64,000 nt of DNA from Guyanagaster necrorhizus. Taxonomy: Eukaryota; Basidiomycota; Agaricomycetes; Agaricales; Physalacriaceae. Below the pieces are notes generated by a model. It was not told where the DNA came from, ran no database searches, and saw only the letters and a program-made list of their open reading frames with translations. This document shows, piece by piece, positions 1-11,064 of the stretch. Made by a program: the position numbers and the translations under genes. The stretch is from assembly GCF_019112545.1 (NCBI RefSeq), contig NW_025064913.1, positions 72,655 through 136,654 on the forward strand. Direction: 5' to 3'. Each line of letters starts with the position of its first letter. The first letter of the stretch is position 1.

Positions 1-5
1 AAACG

Positions 6-75
6 CGCCTCGGTCTCGAATGGGTGTGGTGGGAGTACTCGATCGAGCCCAATCCAATAGTCGCTCGAATAAAAG
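6..75 (+). repeat. Exon-like segment, upstream copy of the start of the next coding exon
   Basis: In frame, this stretch reads RLGLEWVWWEYSIEPNPIVA. The downstream exon at 158 begins RLGLTQEWRKYVIEPHPVVE, so the two are a tandem duplication at protein level. The copy runs straight into GGTAAT at 75-80, which could be a splice donor. The window begins inside this gene, so its upstream part is unknown. Confidence 0.5.
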
Positions 76-157
76 GTAATATCTGTTAACCAAGGCACAG
101 ACAGACATGATCATTGATGGTCCGTAACAACGACCCGAAAGGTGAAAGATTTAGGAC

Positions 158-355
158 ATGCGCCTCGGTCTCACGCAGGAGTGGCGGAAGTATGTCATTG
201 AGCCCCACCCAGTAGTTGAGTTAGCACGGCGCCGGAAGGGGGCCAACAAAAAAAATCCAGAAGGTTTTAAAGGCAAAATTGGGATCTTGTATGAAAGCGC
301 ATATGACAGGGCTCTTTTCCAGCTCGGCATTGATTCGCGGACGTTTTCGCCTTAG
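158..355 (+). CDS. 3'-terminal exon of a gene of unknown function (partial)
   Basis: The frame reads from ATG 158 to the TAG ending at 355 (65 codons). The ATG may be an internal codon, because TTTAG at 147-151 is a possible splice acceptor in front of GACATGCGC. The core W-x-x-Y-x-I-E-P-x-P-x-V is shared with the upstream copy at 6-75. The end (YDRALFQLGIDSRTFSP) is the kind of short helical tail seen in many basidiomycete proteins of unknown function. I do not recognise a domain and assign no function. CpG is normal here and there are no stops. Confidence 0.4.
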   Translation: MRLGLTQEWRKYVIEPHPVVELARRRKGANKKNPEGFKGKIGILYESAYDRALFQLGIDSRTFSP

Positions 356-814
356 TGTGTAAAACCCTCATATATCAGATGAATCTTTGGTGCTGTCTGT
401 CCTATGACTACTAGAAACTTAGACGTGCTGTGAATCTGGACTTGTTCAAAGTCGTGGTCGATGGCTGGCCGTTGATAATACTACCGACATCACTCCGAGC
501 TTCGTCATCTATTCCACAAGTATCTAATGCAGCTGCTTGCCAGGGAGCAGACCCAGGATTTAGGACTCACGACATGAATGGAGCGGTAACAGAATATTAT
601 GAATAGTCAGATTACATATTCCGGCTTATTCGATTGGTCACCTCCAACTCACGAGCATTCAAACAGCCGCTCCTAATTCACTCAGAAGGCAGACTTACAC
701 TCAGGGTAGTCAAAACCTTCGAGGAAGATCCGCAAAATTCCCTTCGTCATATCATCTGAAACTCCAAGACCCAAAAAAACTTTAGGGCAGCTGCCATCCT
801 TATTCATCATAACA
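356..814. other. No gene recognised
   Basis: No reading frame with recognisable protein features, RNA gene or repeat was seen. It separates the 3' end of the first gene from the minus-strand LRR relic. Confidence 0.4.
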
Positions 815-1479
815 ATATTCAGGTCCCTCCAAGCATTCCTACTGTGCCGCGCAGGAAACAGAGTTCGATGTCCAGCTCGTCATGAAATTTTACGAAGCTC
901 AGATTTGCCTCCTTCGTAGGAAGAGATAAATGATCAAAGAACCATTTGAGCTTGGAACATATAAGTTCCGATGCCAAACCCCTCTCTTCAATTCTTAAGG
1001 ATTCCAGCTGGTCGAGTCCGATGTTGTGCAGTGCATGGGGACATCATTGTCATGATATTATTTGTGGTTCTCTTTTGGATAGATTAATGGCACTGTGCCA
1101 ACGAAAATGCAGGAACTCGGGCCAGTCTTCAGAGCAGATCTCAAGGCTGCAGAGATCGAGGAACTGTTTCAATTCCAATGCTTTACCGAAGTCTTTCAAT
1201 TTATGTGGAGTGGCCTTGAATTTGGCATTGTGGATGGAGAGATGTCGAACATTTGGGAAACAAATGATCAGAACGAAAGAAGAATATAGCTTCGTGTTCC
1301 CAGTTAAGCCTGATGATTTCTGGCTTGGTCGGCATATCTTTGAATGTCACTGAGTGGTCATCATTCCGGGAAGCAATGTTCCCCGAAACAAGCTTCCCCG
1401 TGTCAGAAGGGTCTTTCTCGTTGAAGTCCCGGTAGTACTGTTTGAATTTGTGAGAAAGGCAGATGAAGAAGGTAAGCAA
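815..1479 (-). pseudogene. Decayed leucine-rich-repeat (F-box-type) gene fragment
   Basis: On the minus strand, two frames carry leucine-rich-repeat-like text: FPNVRHLSIHNAKF then LELKQFLDLCSLEIC (about 1130-1262), and IGLDQLESLRIEERGL (about 960-1030). They are joined to the upstream ATG frame (1479 down to ~1260) only through frame changes, and there is at least one stop between the LRR blocks. The pattern matches the C-terminal LRR part of basidiomycete F-box proteins. No F-box itself was seen. Most likely a relic; small introns cannot be excluded as an explanation of some frame changes. Confidence 0.4.
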
Positions 1480-1895
1480 TCAGACCTTGAACGCACTATT
1501 ATCGTCCATCGTAAAGGAAATAATGGCCTGGGGTGAACTCGAGATAACACAGGGTTATGTACACTGCCTCCATCGTTGTGGCATGCACACACGTAATATC
1601 AGACACGCGGAATTGTTTGGTTGAATGAGCCTGCGAAAATAGTACTATGCGACTTTCCCAGGAGACACAAGGTCGTCGATAAGGAGACGACGCTCATATA
1701 CTATCCTTAAAAAGTAAAGGCCTTCATATGGAAAATGCAGCTTCTGAGAGTTCGCCACCGGACTTTGCCAGAGCACTAGCGTGACCTCTGTTAATCGTTA
1801 CGCACCCTGTCCTACCTACTTAGCGCTAGCACTCGTACCATCAGAAACCAGTGGGTTCCGTTATTACTGCTCTCTCATACTCTCTCTATCTTCAA

Positions 1896-1982
1896 AATGG
1901 AATCCCCGACACCACCTAGCGATGGCAGTCCCTCTTCGGACACCTATGTGAAGCGCATCCGTACATGGTCCATAGGTTGCTG
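1896..1982 (+). other. Possible first exon of an unrecognised gene (MESPTPPSDGSPSSD)
   Basis: A CT-rich leader (about 1868-1893) ends at CAAAATGG, a good fungal start context. The frame reads MESPTPPSDGSPSSDTYVKR before a TGA at 1980-1982. An intron starting around 1965 would be needed to continue. Frames at 2182-2562 on both strands are open but show no family I recognise. A real gene across 1.9-2.55 kb is possible but unproven. Confidence 0.2.
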
Positions 1983-2754
1983 ACCGCAATCGAACCTCTG
2001 ACCATCAGGACGTCTGAAAGTGGCGTCCAGTCTGGATAATGGAGATCCCAGAATAAGAAACCATCCACTCAGATGCTTGACTCTGTATTTCGTCAATATT
2101 CCTCTTCGAGGCATGCAAAGAAGCAGAGTCTCACGAAGATTGTCGACGAAAATCTATTTCCGTTAGCTATTTCTACCATCCGTGTCTGCGGGTCCCTCGA
2201 GTTGCTTTGAAAATGGTCATTTATACAGTTTCGCTGACCACAATGACAATAGACTGTACCGACCTTCACCAAACGTTGCTGATACGCGACGAAAATATCC
2301 CGCCGTTCCTGCTATATCCAGATCATACCTCCGGCAGGGGCCGGAACTACTTAATCTAAACTTCCAAGGCGACCCACTCGCCGTGAGTCTACAGTGCCTG
2401 GTATCCTCGTTGCTTTGGCGTACTACGATGCTCGTAATTCTGTCACCCAAGTCCACTTTTGTGATCCGTTGGCGGGCCGACAGCGGCCGGAGAACCTTTC
2501 TGAGCATACCATTTCCAATATCTCTCTCAACCCGAACCACGACCACTAAGTATTGCCACTAATCAAGCGTCGCTTAAAGCACGTCTGAGTTCGTTCATTT
2601 GAAGCTCCTCTTTCAGGAGTTTGTCATCATTCAGTTTTGTTATAGCATATCGCGGGCTCTGCATCATCGATCTTCAAGCAGGTCAGTCGAACATTCAACC
2701 AGAATTTTTCTTGTCAGGATAACAATTCATTTTATCAACAGCGAATCTTTCCCG

Positions 2755-4232
2755 ATGTCTCCTCTATGCCCATGCCGCAAATGTGGATGTGGGCTCGATG
2801 GCCGTTTCGTTGATTAAACACCACCAATAGCATTGGAAGGGCGTTTGCGACAGTTTCTTGAGTCCAACGACACCATTTCAGATACTGACACGAAGTTTCT
2901 GGAAGGCTACATAGCCGGCAAGCAGAACTTCGTTGAAGAACTTGACACTCATCTTGCAGAACTTTCTGCTGCTCAGAAAGCCCTCACCACCTTCCGGTCG
3001 ACCATCACGTCAGATATTGCACAGCGCAAGAAAGCCCTGCACCCCATCAGACGATTCCCTCCAGAAGTTCTGTCTGAGATATTCCTCCAATGCATCGACG
3101 AAAACGGCATGGGAAGCGAAGTTGACAGATTCTTGCACAAAACGTCATTCCGCCCGAAGAGTTCCCTGGATCCTTCACAGTGTCCTTGGACCTTATCACA
3201 GGTCTGCAGGAGGTGGCGTGCCGTTTCGTTAGCTTTCTGCAGTCTTTGGTCCAACATCTACCTCTACATCCGAGATAAGAAGCCTCGCAAATGTATAGAC
3301 ATGTTGATACTTCAGCTCCATCGTTCAGGAACACACCCCCTAAAAGTCGCATTTACGGCACCCCATTCCATGAAGGACTTTCCTCCCATCATTGACGTTC
3401 TCATCTCGTCATGCCGGCGATGGAAGACGCTCTTTCTGTCTGAGAACTGCATGTCTCAAATCGCCCAGATCGAAGGTTCTCTTCCCATTCTCAGTGCATT
3501 ATACATCGTTCCAGTTTCATCTTCATCTATAACCATAGACCCCTTCGCATTCCGTGACATGCCATCCCTCCACACGATTGGAGGCGATATCAGCATATTG
3601 CAGTGCTGTAACCTTCCCTGGACGCAAATCAAGAGTGTCATATACCCATGTGTACAGGCGGCTAGAGAGCGGAAAATTTTCCTTTTCTGGAACGTTTCTA
3701 TTTGTCTATTGAGCATTGGGGAATACACGTTTTCATGAACGACACCATTCCCCCGGGTACAGATGCCATCACAGCTCCCTATCTCGTATCCTTGACTATC
3801 ACCACAAGCACTGAGTTCCCGCCCATTCTAGACCATCTCGTTCTACCCAGTCTTCAGATTCTTTCCGCTAATCACGATAAGGGTGTTGTCCCTCTAGTCA
3901 AACGATCGAAATGCCCCCTCCAGCAGTTGGAAATAGGATTGACTGAATCAACGTTCCACTGTCAGATGCTCCTAGCTGTGATGCCGGCCTCCTTATTGAC
4001 CTTTACCTCTACGATAAGGGGCACCAGAGCTTACTATGCAGATGACTTTGAGAAGCTCAAGTCAGCGACGTCACATATGCATGATCTGAAGTCGGTCGAC
4101 CTGACATATAAGCCGAATACGTTCTATGAGGGGCAGAGGATGACTGTCTTGGAGACAGAATATCCGGTCCTTACAGCAAGGGATTACGGGAATCTTTTCT
4201 CAATTTGGGATTCGGACTCGGACTCGAACTAG
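2755..4232 (+). pseudogene. F-box/LRR protein gene with one stop and one frameshift
   Basis: Starts at ATG 2755 with MSPLCPCRKCGCGLDG, a Cys-rich start like many basidiomycete F-box proteins. TAA 2815-2817 interrupts the frame, which then resumes as FLESNDTISDTDTKFLEGYI and a helical linker. The F-box core (PIRRFPPEVLSEIFLQC) is at about 3043-3094, followed by WTLSQVCRRWRAV. An LRR-like tail continues to about 3640. There the frame changes: after a TAG at 3663-3665 another frame carries ENFPFLERFYLSIE and runs to the stop at 4230-4232. Introns removing both lesions would be only ~27-31 nt, shorter than the ~50-nt introns elsewhere in the window, so inactivation or sequence error is more likely. 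Intact relatives act as substrate adaptors of SCF ubiquitin ligases. Confidence 0.7.
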
Positions 4233-5183
4233 GACGAATAATAAGAACGGCCAGATAGGGTTGGGCCGTTACTTGTCCCTGGTACGTATGATGCATATTA
4301 TAAGATGGCGCACAATCCCCATTTTCATTCTGGCTTTTCGAAGTCTTGGGAGGAGGAAACAAGTTGACGTGAATAGTAATTACAAATGATATGTCTGTCT
4401 TATGATATAATGGGGTTTCTAAGATGATAAAAATGCGATGCAAAGAAAATGTCCTCTCTCCACCACGCGGTCTGGCTTTGTTTGATACGTCTCCTTTGAA
4501 AGCAATGTATCGATAAGCTTTGTGCCCATCACCATGCTCCCAGATACCGAGAAGCTTTGCCCTTCTACAACGCATCTGTCAGTCTGCGTACCATTTAATT
4601 TGGAACTAAAAACGAACGCAAGTCTCAGCGTTGCAGATAGTCTTCACTGATGGTTTGGGATCAGTGGGGCTGCATTTTGGTATCCTTGTAGTGTGGATGG
4701 TGATTTCGATAATCGAGCCTTCCAGCTTTCCAGTACGTAGGGGGGTGCCGGATATGAGGGGGTTGAGGGAAGAGCCATGAGGGGCACGTTTATGGTGAGG
4801 ACAACCTAAAACAGAGCCAGTCTGCAGAGTGACAAGAACCCAGGAGAATGAGGCATATTTGCGTGAGAAGGCAACTGGGAATATGGAACGAATTTCGAGA
4901 TGAGTCGAACCGGAATGAGTTGAGTGCGTGGTTAATCTGTTTTCGAGGCCAGAACAGAGGTTACGATCCTCTACGTCGAGAAAGGGCTGAATTTCGGTCT
5001 GTCTGTGAAATAAAAGTTATGTATGGCAATGAAGAAGATAGGCAAACGGGTCCAATGAATGTGCACTAGGAAATAAATCGGCACATGCAAAATGATGCAG
5101 AACGCATGTGCTGAGATGTGGAATGAGACGATCTTATAGCATATAGGCTCTTACCATGACAGTCGGATGGTGACGAGGCCATT
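4233..5183. other. No gene recognised
   Basis: Short frames only, such as 4848-5069. Nothing with recognisable domain content, RNA structure or repeat. Confidence 0.4.
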
Positions 5184-5948
5184 AAAACCGGTTGCTCGAC
5201 TATGTCTTGGCCTTGACCTGGACGATATGACGCGCTGTCGCATCGAGGGTGCTGATAGACGTCATGAGAGACGATGGTTATGACATGCCGGCACCCACTC
5301 CTCTCGGAAACCTCGCCTGAATCGCGCCGACGAGATATTTGCCATGTATCTCCGTTAGATAGCAGAAAAATCACCTGCAGTAGAATTTTGCATAGATTTT
5401 CCTATTCAAAGATAGCAGGTAAAAATATTCTAGCTTCCCCAGCCTCAAATTGTTTCTTCGCGTCCCTACGTTCCAAGGCCAACCTCCTGCCGCAAAGAAC
5501 AGTTGATGAAAATGATGGGACGGTCGTAGTCCGAAACCACGAGGCCGTGGGAAACTTTAGGGAATGTCCTTTTGTACGGGCCGGCCCCGGACAGTGCTCT
5601 TCACAGCTACTTTCACAACCTGTCGATGACAAGTAAGTACATACTCCTTTGACCACTGAACACTCGTCTAGGCAGTCTGTTCCCCCAAACTTTGCAATAC
5701 GAACGTCAATGTCGCTTCTATGTATTTCTCGTGGTAGCAAAGTACCACGACTTGTACACGAAAGGTGCCATTCAATGTGACCCATAAGCCAGATACTGAA
5801 CCGAAGGTGATAATTACCCAGGTTGCTAGGGATGCCCACCGTACCTGTGCTGCCTCATCGCCTCTCATCACGTCTATCAGCACCCTCGATGCGATAGCGC
5901 GTCATATCGTCCAGGTCAAGGTCAAGACATAGTCGAGCAACCGGTTTT
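5184..5948. mobile_element. 765-bp element with 87-bp terminal inverted repeats (MITE/foldback-like)
   Basis: Bases 5184-5270 (AAAACCGGTTGCTCGACTAT...) are repeated in reverse complement at 5862-5948 (...ATAGTCGAGCAACCGGTTTT) with only about three mismatches seen by eye. The 591-bp centre shows no recognisable protein; a minus-strand frame at 5402-5839 is open but unremarkable. Outside the arms the sequences diverge at once, which marks clean termini. No convincing target-site duplication was seen. Size and structure suggest a non-autonomous DNA transposon. A simple inverted segmental duplication is the alternative. Confidence 0.6.
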
Positions 5949-6756
5949 CTGGAGTCGTTTGTGGTAGCTGTAGCGCGCGTATAAGGGGGTCGTAGATGCA
6001 GAAAAAGTACGTGACACTGCTCTTCATTATCTTCCGTTTCCTGATGTGTGTCATGCGTATCTTGTGCTCTTCTAGGTCAATAATGGTTTCGCGATCGATC
6101 CATGGTCATTACAGACATCAGAGTCAGAGTATCCATGATGGAGCACTCGCAGCAAACACGATCAGATGCAGCAATGGGACGATAGGAACAATATTCTGGC
6201 CTACAGAATAGGGCTGAGAAATGCCAGTCATCGGTCACATTCCGTGCTCGCGGCACAGACTGTAATCCTTGTATTTGACGTCATGGCGACAGGATGTGTG
6301 AACTCGTGGCTGAGCTGATGTATTGTCCATGTGACGCCCTCCATCATTCAAGTTCGTGTGGAATTTCGGGCCTGCAACTCTGACATGGTCCCTTGATGGT
6401 CATTTGACGGATCGCGTTTGCAGCAAAGGTATGACAGCCCCTTGATGCACTTTTTCGTCATTCTGGGATTATTGTCAGGCGAGAGTGTCAAGCGTGTTTC
6501 TCGGGTCAACCATATTACGGGGACTCACTCTGCATACGAGGACACACAAACACCGATTGGGATGCAGTTCGGATAGTTCGACATCCTCTTGCGACGGGTT
6601 TATGCTCTGTGCAATTTTCCGTTCATCTATAAGGCTTGACTTCTAACGCGTATAATTCTGTGTAGCATTCAGTTATGTCTACAGGGTCTCTGTGCCACGA
6701 ATGTCTCTTCTTTTATCTCGCCTCGCCCATGTGTTCATGCGCCAAAGACCTGAATG
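5949..6756. other. No gene recognised
   Basis: No coding region of recognisable family and no RNA gene was seen between the inverted-repeat element and the first tRNA-like repeat. Confidence 0.35.
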
Positions 6757-6996
6757 TTAACTTGAAGACAGGGTCTTTAAGACAATATTGAAGTCATTCA
6801 TATGTAAAAGGATTACCTGTTGAACCCATCCACCTCATCCCGCTAGACGGAATCGATCCGTATCTCCTGCCCTACCCTATCCTACGTCAGAAGTGCAGGG
6901 ACGTCTTCCGCTGACCTACGGCAGTTGCGTCCCAATGCTGGTTGTGCGATGAAAAACATCCTTCGGCACTCAGCACCCATTAGACCCCGGCATCCG
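6757..6996 (-). repeat. Dispersed repeat with tRNA-like pol III boxes, copy 1
   Basis: Aligns over its whole length with 8960-9194. On the minus strand it carries TAGGTCAGCGG (6908-6918, A-box-like) and GGATCGATTCC (6849-6859, one change from the B-box GGTTCGATTCC). The spacing is slightly longer than in copy 2. No complete cloverleaf can be folded because the acceptor arms do not pair, so it is not a functional tRNA. It could be a tRNA-derived SINE or a duplicated tRNA pseudogene; homology extends about 80 nt upstream of the A box. Confidence 0.5.
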
Positions 6997-7198
6997 TGTT
7001 TCCGAGTCTCTCAGTCATTAGGAAGGATAACCGCTTCCCGTGCGAAGTTAGGATGATGCACCATTTCAACGCCAGTCCCGAACCATGATCGATGATCTAC
7101 TGACTTAAGTGTTCTTTGATGGCGCCATCGACATTAATTTTATATTATCGCTGCAGAGTGTTTTTCTCTACCCGCGACGTTTAGTTAGCATCTTTCGC

Positions 7199-7545
7199 TC
7201 ATCGTCATTCTCTGATAAAACGAAATGGAAAAACGAGGCTCGGAGACGTCGCTGGACTGCTCGGAAGTGGCCTTCCTGGTCTTCTTTAGTTCAGTGCATC
7301 ACCTCCCCGATCCTTCTTCCTACATGTCTGCTGTGTTTGTACCATGGACAATTTTGATGTAGGGAGTATCGGAGAAATACCATATCGAACAGTCAGTCGT
7401 ACAAGACCTTTATGCATCTGAATATAACAAATGCTCTATCATGTTCTACGGTATCTCGCCCAAACACACAGAGACATGTCCTGTCCCTAAATCGCTTATC
7501 GCAATGGTGGTGCTGAAAATTGTCCATAGGCATTTGTCAAACCCG
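7199..7545. repeat. Dispersed duplication, copy 1 (partner at 10765-11064)
   Basis: Shares TCTCTGATAAAACGAAATGG near its left end, ATGGACAATTTTGATGTAG in the middle, and CGGTATCTCGCC towards the right with 10765-11064, in the same order and orientation but with many substitutions and indels. On the minus strand both copies contain a short related peptide (G-F-D-K-C-L/M). A decayed duplicated gene is possible; no family is recognised. Confidence 0.5.
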
Positions 7546-8959
7546 CCCTGTATGAAAATACGATAAGACCTCACAGCAGCTGTGATACGACCTTACAGGA
7601 GTGTGTAGGAAGTCCCAATACTCATACATATCAAAGCAACCACCCATCCAACGAGACATGAAGGCGAAGATAAATGCCCACCACTCAGGTCTCAGGAACT
7701 ATGGATCGGTTACATAATATGAAAAAGTGCGCCGCGGCAGTGGTGGTATAAATAATTGACTCATGATTTATTGGAGAAAGAAAGGGGACAGAATGGTGTC
7801 TGTCGCTTCTGTCATCGGAGAACTTGTGTATGCGATCGAGGTAAGTTCCACGAAAACGTACATGTACGCTTTCATTGGCTTCAAGAAAGCGGGGCCCCTC
7901 CCCCAGAATCGCTGTCTAAGATCTAAAGGCGTAGATATCGATGCATGTACGTCTCCCGCACCGACCTGTTCGAGATCCAAGGTCGAGATCCCCAGGACTC
8001 CCAATATGTCCTCTGGGACCCTGCGCATACTCACCCGACCCGTTGACATCACTGGCACTCGGGGGCGTACCTTGTGGCTGAGCTGAACTTTTCCATCGAA
8101 ATCTGGTGGAGAACGCTGGAATCTCTTCGGACCCAAGTGGTACAAAAACCACCCTGTGGACATATATTAACCCTAGATAGATCTGAGAAAGGGGATACCT
8201 CGAACAGAGAGGTGCACATATACAATGGATGATAATATGCTTGGATTGAGCGGAGAATCGGACGTTACCTTCGCATCCAGGGTCTCGAAATGAAGGTTAC
8301 GCTGGGAGCATTGGCACGGTCCCGTTCCGCCGCGATCACGTGTTGCATTGCTGTGGATTCCCGCTTGTCCGTTGCTACAACTGCGAGTATTACCAGCGAT
8401 TCCCCTCTCTTGGACCCAGCGATACGGTTCCAACGCCACCCCACCTGTGACATATGCGTCTGCAAGGGATCCGCATACATTGTACACGGCGAGGTGTCCA
8501 TAACCGTGTGCACATCAGATCTTCACTCAAAGGGGGATCATAGGACAAATGACGGCCCTGACGGATTTCAGGGAAGAATATGGCCGTGCCTGACTGAAAT
8601 CAGCTCTGGCTGAGAAGAAGCAGGGGAATCCTACCGACCAGTTTTTGGATCCGCAAGGCGGTATAATGGCTTCCTTGTTGACATGGAAGTATTCGTTGTA
8701 GATAATGACGAAACGTTCAAAAAAAAAGTCGTAACTATAAGAGGAAAGGAATGGTGGCCCGAGCTTCGGTTATTTTTCCGGTCCGAATCTTTATGAAGCC
8801 AACAATCTTCAATAGGAACGACTCTTCTTCTTTTCCTGACACCGTTTCTTCTCATCTCCAAAACTGAGGCGGTTCTCCTCCGTGAATGGGCATCATCAGC
8901 CGAATGTCCTACCTCATGCGTAATACTTAAGCATAACTGTTAGCTGTGTGAGTTCAACA
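7546..8959. other. No gene recognised
   Basis: Open frames at 7768-8163 (minus) and 8290-8613 (plus) overlap frames of similar length on the other strand and show no recognisable motif. No RNA gene seen. Confidence 0.35.
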
Positions 8960-9194
8960 TTAACTTGAATGCCCGTCCCTCCCCACTCTCTCTCTTCACC
9001 CAATATTGAGGCTATTCGTTTTGTAAAAGTATCTAGAAAACCGCCTCCTCAAGCCGCTAGACGGAATCGAACCATATCTCCTACCCGTCGTCAGGGAGGT
9101 CTTCCACTTATCCACGGCACTTGCGTCCAATCCTGAATATACGATAAAAATGGCCTTCAGCATTCAGCGAGCACTCATTAGACTCCGGCATCCG
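8960..9194 (-). repeat. Dispersed repeat with tRNA-like pol III boxes, copy 2
   Basis: Second copy of the 6757-6996 repeat; both end in a shared GGCATCCG. On the minus strand the A box TGGATAAGTGG (9104-9114) differs from TGGCNNAGTGG only at the C, and the B box GGTTCGATTCC (9063-9073) is a perfect consensus. The start-to-start distance is 41 nt, close to the 44 nt of real tRNA genes. The acceptor stem does not pair, so this is a tRNA-derived sequence rather than a tRNA gene. Confidence 0.55.
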
Positions 9195-9529
9195 TCATAG
9201 TTATGCTGCACTGGCGCTCGAAGTGCTGCTATGTTATTGAGAGTAAAATCCGCCATTTCTAGAAGGGATTCATGTCAAGCAGAATCTGATTAGTCTACGA
9301 AAGGATTCTAAACATGTGAGATTTGTATTTCAGTTGAGATGAAGCACTTGTTGTGGACGAACGTGAAAGGATTTTCTCTTCACGAAACGGCCATGGGTGT
9401 TCAGGTCCACCGCCTCCCATTCTGACGTTCAGTGTGCTAACCGTCGCTCTCAGGTATATTTGTTCCTGAGTAACTCCCATCTCACCACTTATGTAAAAAC
9501 GAACATGCCTATCATCCACGACTAGCTGC

Positions 9530-9600
9530 TACACGGAATCGAACCGCCTTTCTTCCCCACGTTGGGCCAATCTTTCCACTAATCGACGGTATGGCAAACA
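9530..9600 (-). repeat. Third tRNA-like sequence (A and B boxes)
   Basis: On the minus strand TCGATTAGTGG (9576-9586) and a perfect B box GGTTCGATTCC (9535-9545) lie 41 nt apart, as in copy 2. Similarity to the other two copies outside this ~70-nt core is weak. The ends do not form an acceptor stem, so no isoacceptor can be assigned. Confidence 0.45.
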
Positions 9601-10299
9601 GATTCAGAATTCTGGGCCTGTTAAGACTATTTTTTGCAGGTTGACTCATATTAGCCGTGAAGTGTCCAGAATGTACCACCCAACCGGATCTATAACAGGG
9701 TCACACATCGTCGAATGACATAGCCATCAGCAAGGAGACAATAGGTTGACCAAAGACGGTACCGAGATTCTTACTCACCCAGGAATAAATGATCGTCCCT
9801 GCCTCTGAAAGTATTCTTTTGCCCTCGATTGCCTCAATTTTCGAAAATAACCAGCAATACCAGAGGTAATTTCACTAATCTCCTCTGACAGAACGCCTTT
9901 TTAACAATTTACCATTGTACATACTCTCCTCTGGAAGCCATGTCAACGCCAAAGAGCCATTGCGTTCAAGAGTGCTAAAAAAGTTTGGCGACATCAAATT
10001 CTATGAGATTTCCCACCAGCGTTCGGCATCATTCCACGATATGCGTGCATGCACTTCAATTTCTGAAAGCATCCATCCTCCACGGATCGATGAGTCGTCT
10101 AGCTCTACTTCTAGCTTGTCATTTCCACCAGACGGCATCACTCATTGCATCGCAAATTCTTTTATGTATCTATAGTGCTCGCTTTTCTTCTGTGATTACG
10201 TCTCAGTCTCACATCAGGGGCTAGCGCGGCTCTGGTTACTGATCAACCACTATTAAAAAAACCCCCCCGCATAGGGGACCTTAAAAGACCAGCACTGTG
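9601..10299. other. No gene recognised
   Basis: Only short frames (for example 9915-10175) with no recognisable content. A poly-A/poly-C junction lies at 10255-10268. Confidence 0.35.
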
Positions 10300-10563
10300 T
10301 TATTACTTGCTCATCATGTTCACTTCCTGCATCGTTCTTCTCCCTCGCTACTGGGCTCATCTCCCACACTGCTCCCGAGCTCACCAGCATTCTCTGCGTC
10401 CTCAAGACCTCCATCGACGGGTATCCTTCCACAAATTGGTGTGTAAGTCTTTCTGTTGACGGTGACGCTCTCTTACTCTCATAGCCAAAGGAACCGCCAC
10501 AGATGAGAACATCACACCGCTGCTTGGCCAACTCACCGAGGCTATCGACGCAGCCGGGTAATC
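10300..10563 (+). other. Possible two-exon gene fragment
   Basis: A possible intron with GTAAGT donor at 10444 and TCATAG acceptor ending at 10486 joins upstream text to an exon reading AKGTATDENITPLLGQLTEA. This resembles the helical repeats of small secreted basidiomycete proteins, but the upstream frame is not secure. The minus strand is also open over 10253-10570. Treat as unproven. Confidence 0.2.
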
Positions 10564-10764
10564 CCTCCAAGTAGCGGTATCATCATTACAGTCGTGGACG
10601 TGGCTATTACCATCCTAACAGTAATATCAATAACTCTTCCCACTCTCGCTGATGATCCACGAAAATTATAAAACAGGCGATCAATGGGGCACTCTTGGGT
10701 GTGGGGGATCGGTGGGGGAACTTGTGATGACTTTGTACGCGACCCTTTCTTCTTCCCTGGTCAC

Positions 10765-11064
10765 CATCGTTCTCTGATAAAACGAAATGGAAAAATAGGC
10801 TCTCGGACAACGCTGGACCGCTCGGACGTTCATTTCTGGTCTTTTATGTCTTCGTTAGGAGCCTCTCCTCACCCTCCCTTCTTTGCGCTATGGACAATTT
10901 TGATGTAGTGAACACGTGAGAACTATCATATCGAACAAGTTGTACGAGACCTGAATATAAGGAATACTCTATCCCGTTCCGCGGTATCTCGCCAACGTAC
11001 ACCGATGTCCTGGCATAATCGCAGTGCAGGGGTTAGTAGTTCTGACTAGGCACTTATCAAACCC
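10765..11064. repeat. Dispersed duplication, copy 2 (partner at 7199-7545)
   Basis: Same order of shared blocks as copy 1, including ATGGACAATTTTGATGTAG, a CATATCGAACA block and CGGTATCTCGCC. On the minus strand an open frame (10969-11232) runs through it, ending CTLARYRGTG; it is not open in copy 1. Confidence 0.5.

Noticed and set aside
2182..2562. Gene on either strand at 2.2-2.55 kb
   Set aside because: Both strands are open over nearly the same span, the plus frame has no ATG start, and no family pattern was recognised; left as unproven in the 1896 entry.
2812..2838. A 27-nt intron removing the TAA in the 5' part of the F-box gene
   Set aside because: Introns elsewhere in the window are 47-65 nt; 27 nt is too short to be credible.
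5402..5839. Minus-strand 145-codon frame as transposase of the inverted-repeat element
   Set aside because: No catalytic motif, helix-turn-helix or zinc site can be seen; more likely chance.
9530..9600. Functional tRNA gene on the minus strand
   Set aside because: A and B boxes are good, but acceptor arms do not pair and no cloverleaf with a believable anticodon arm forms.
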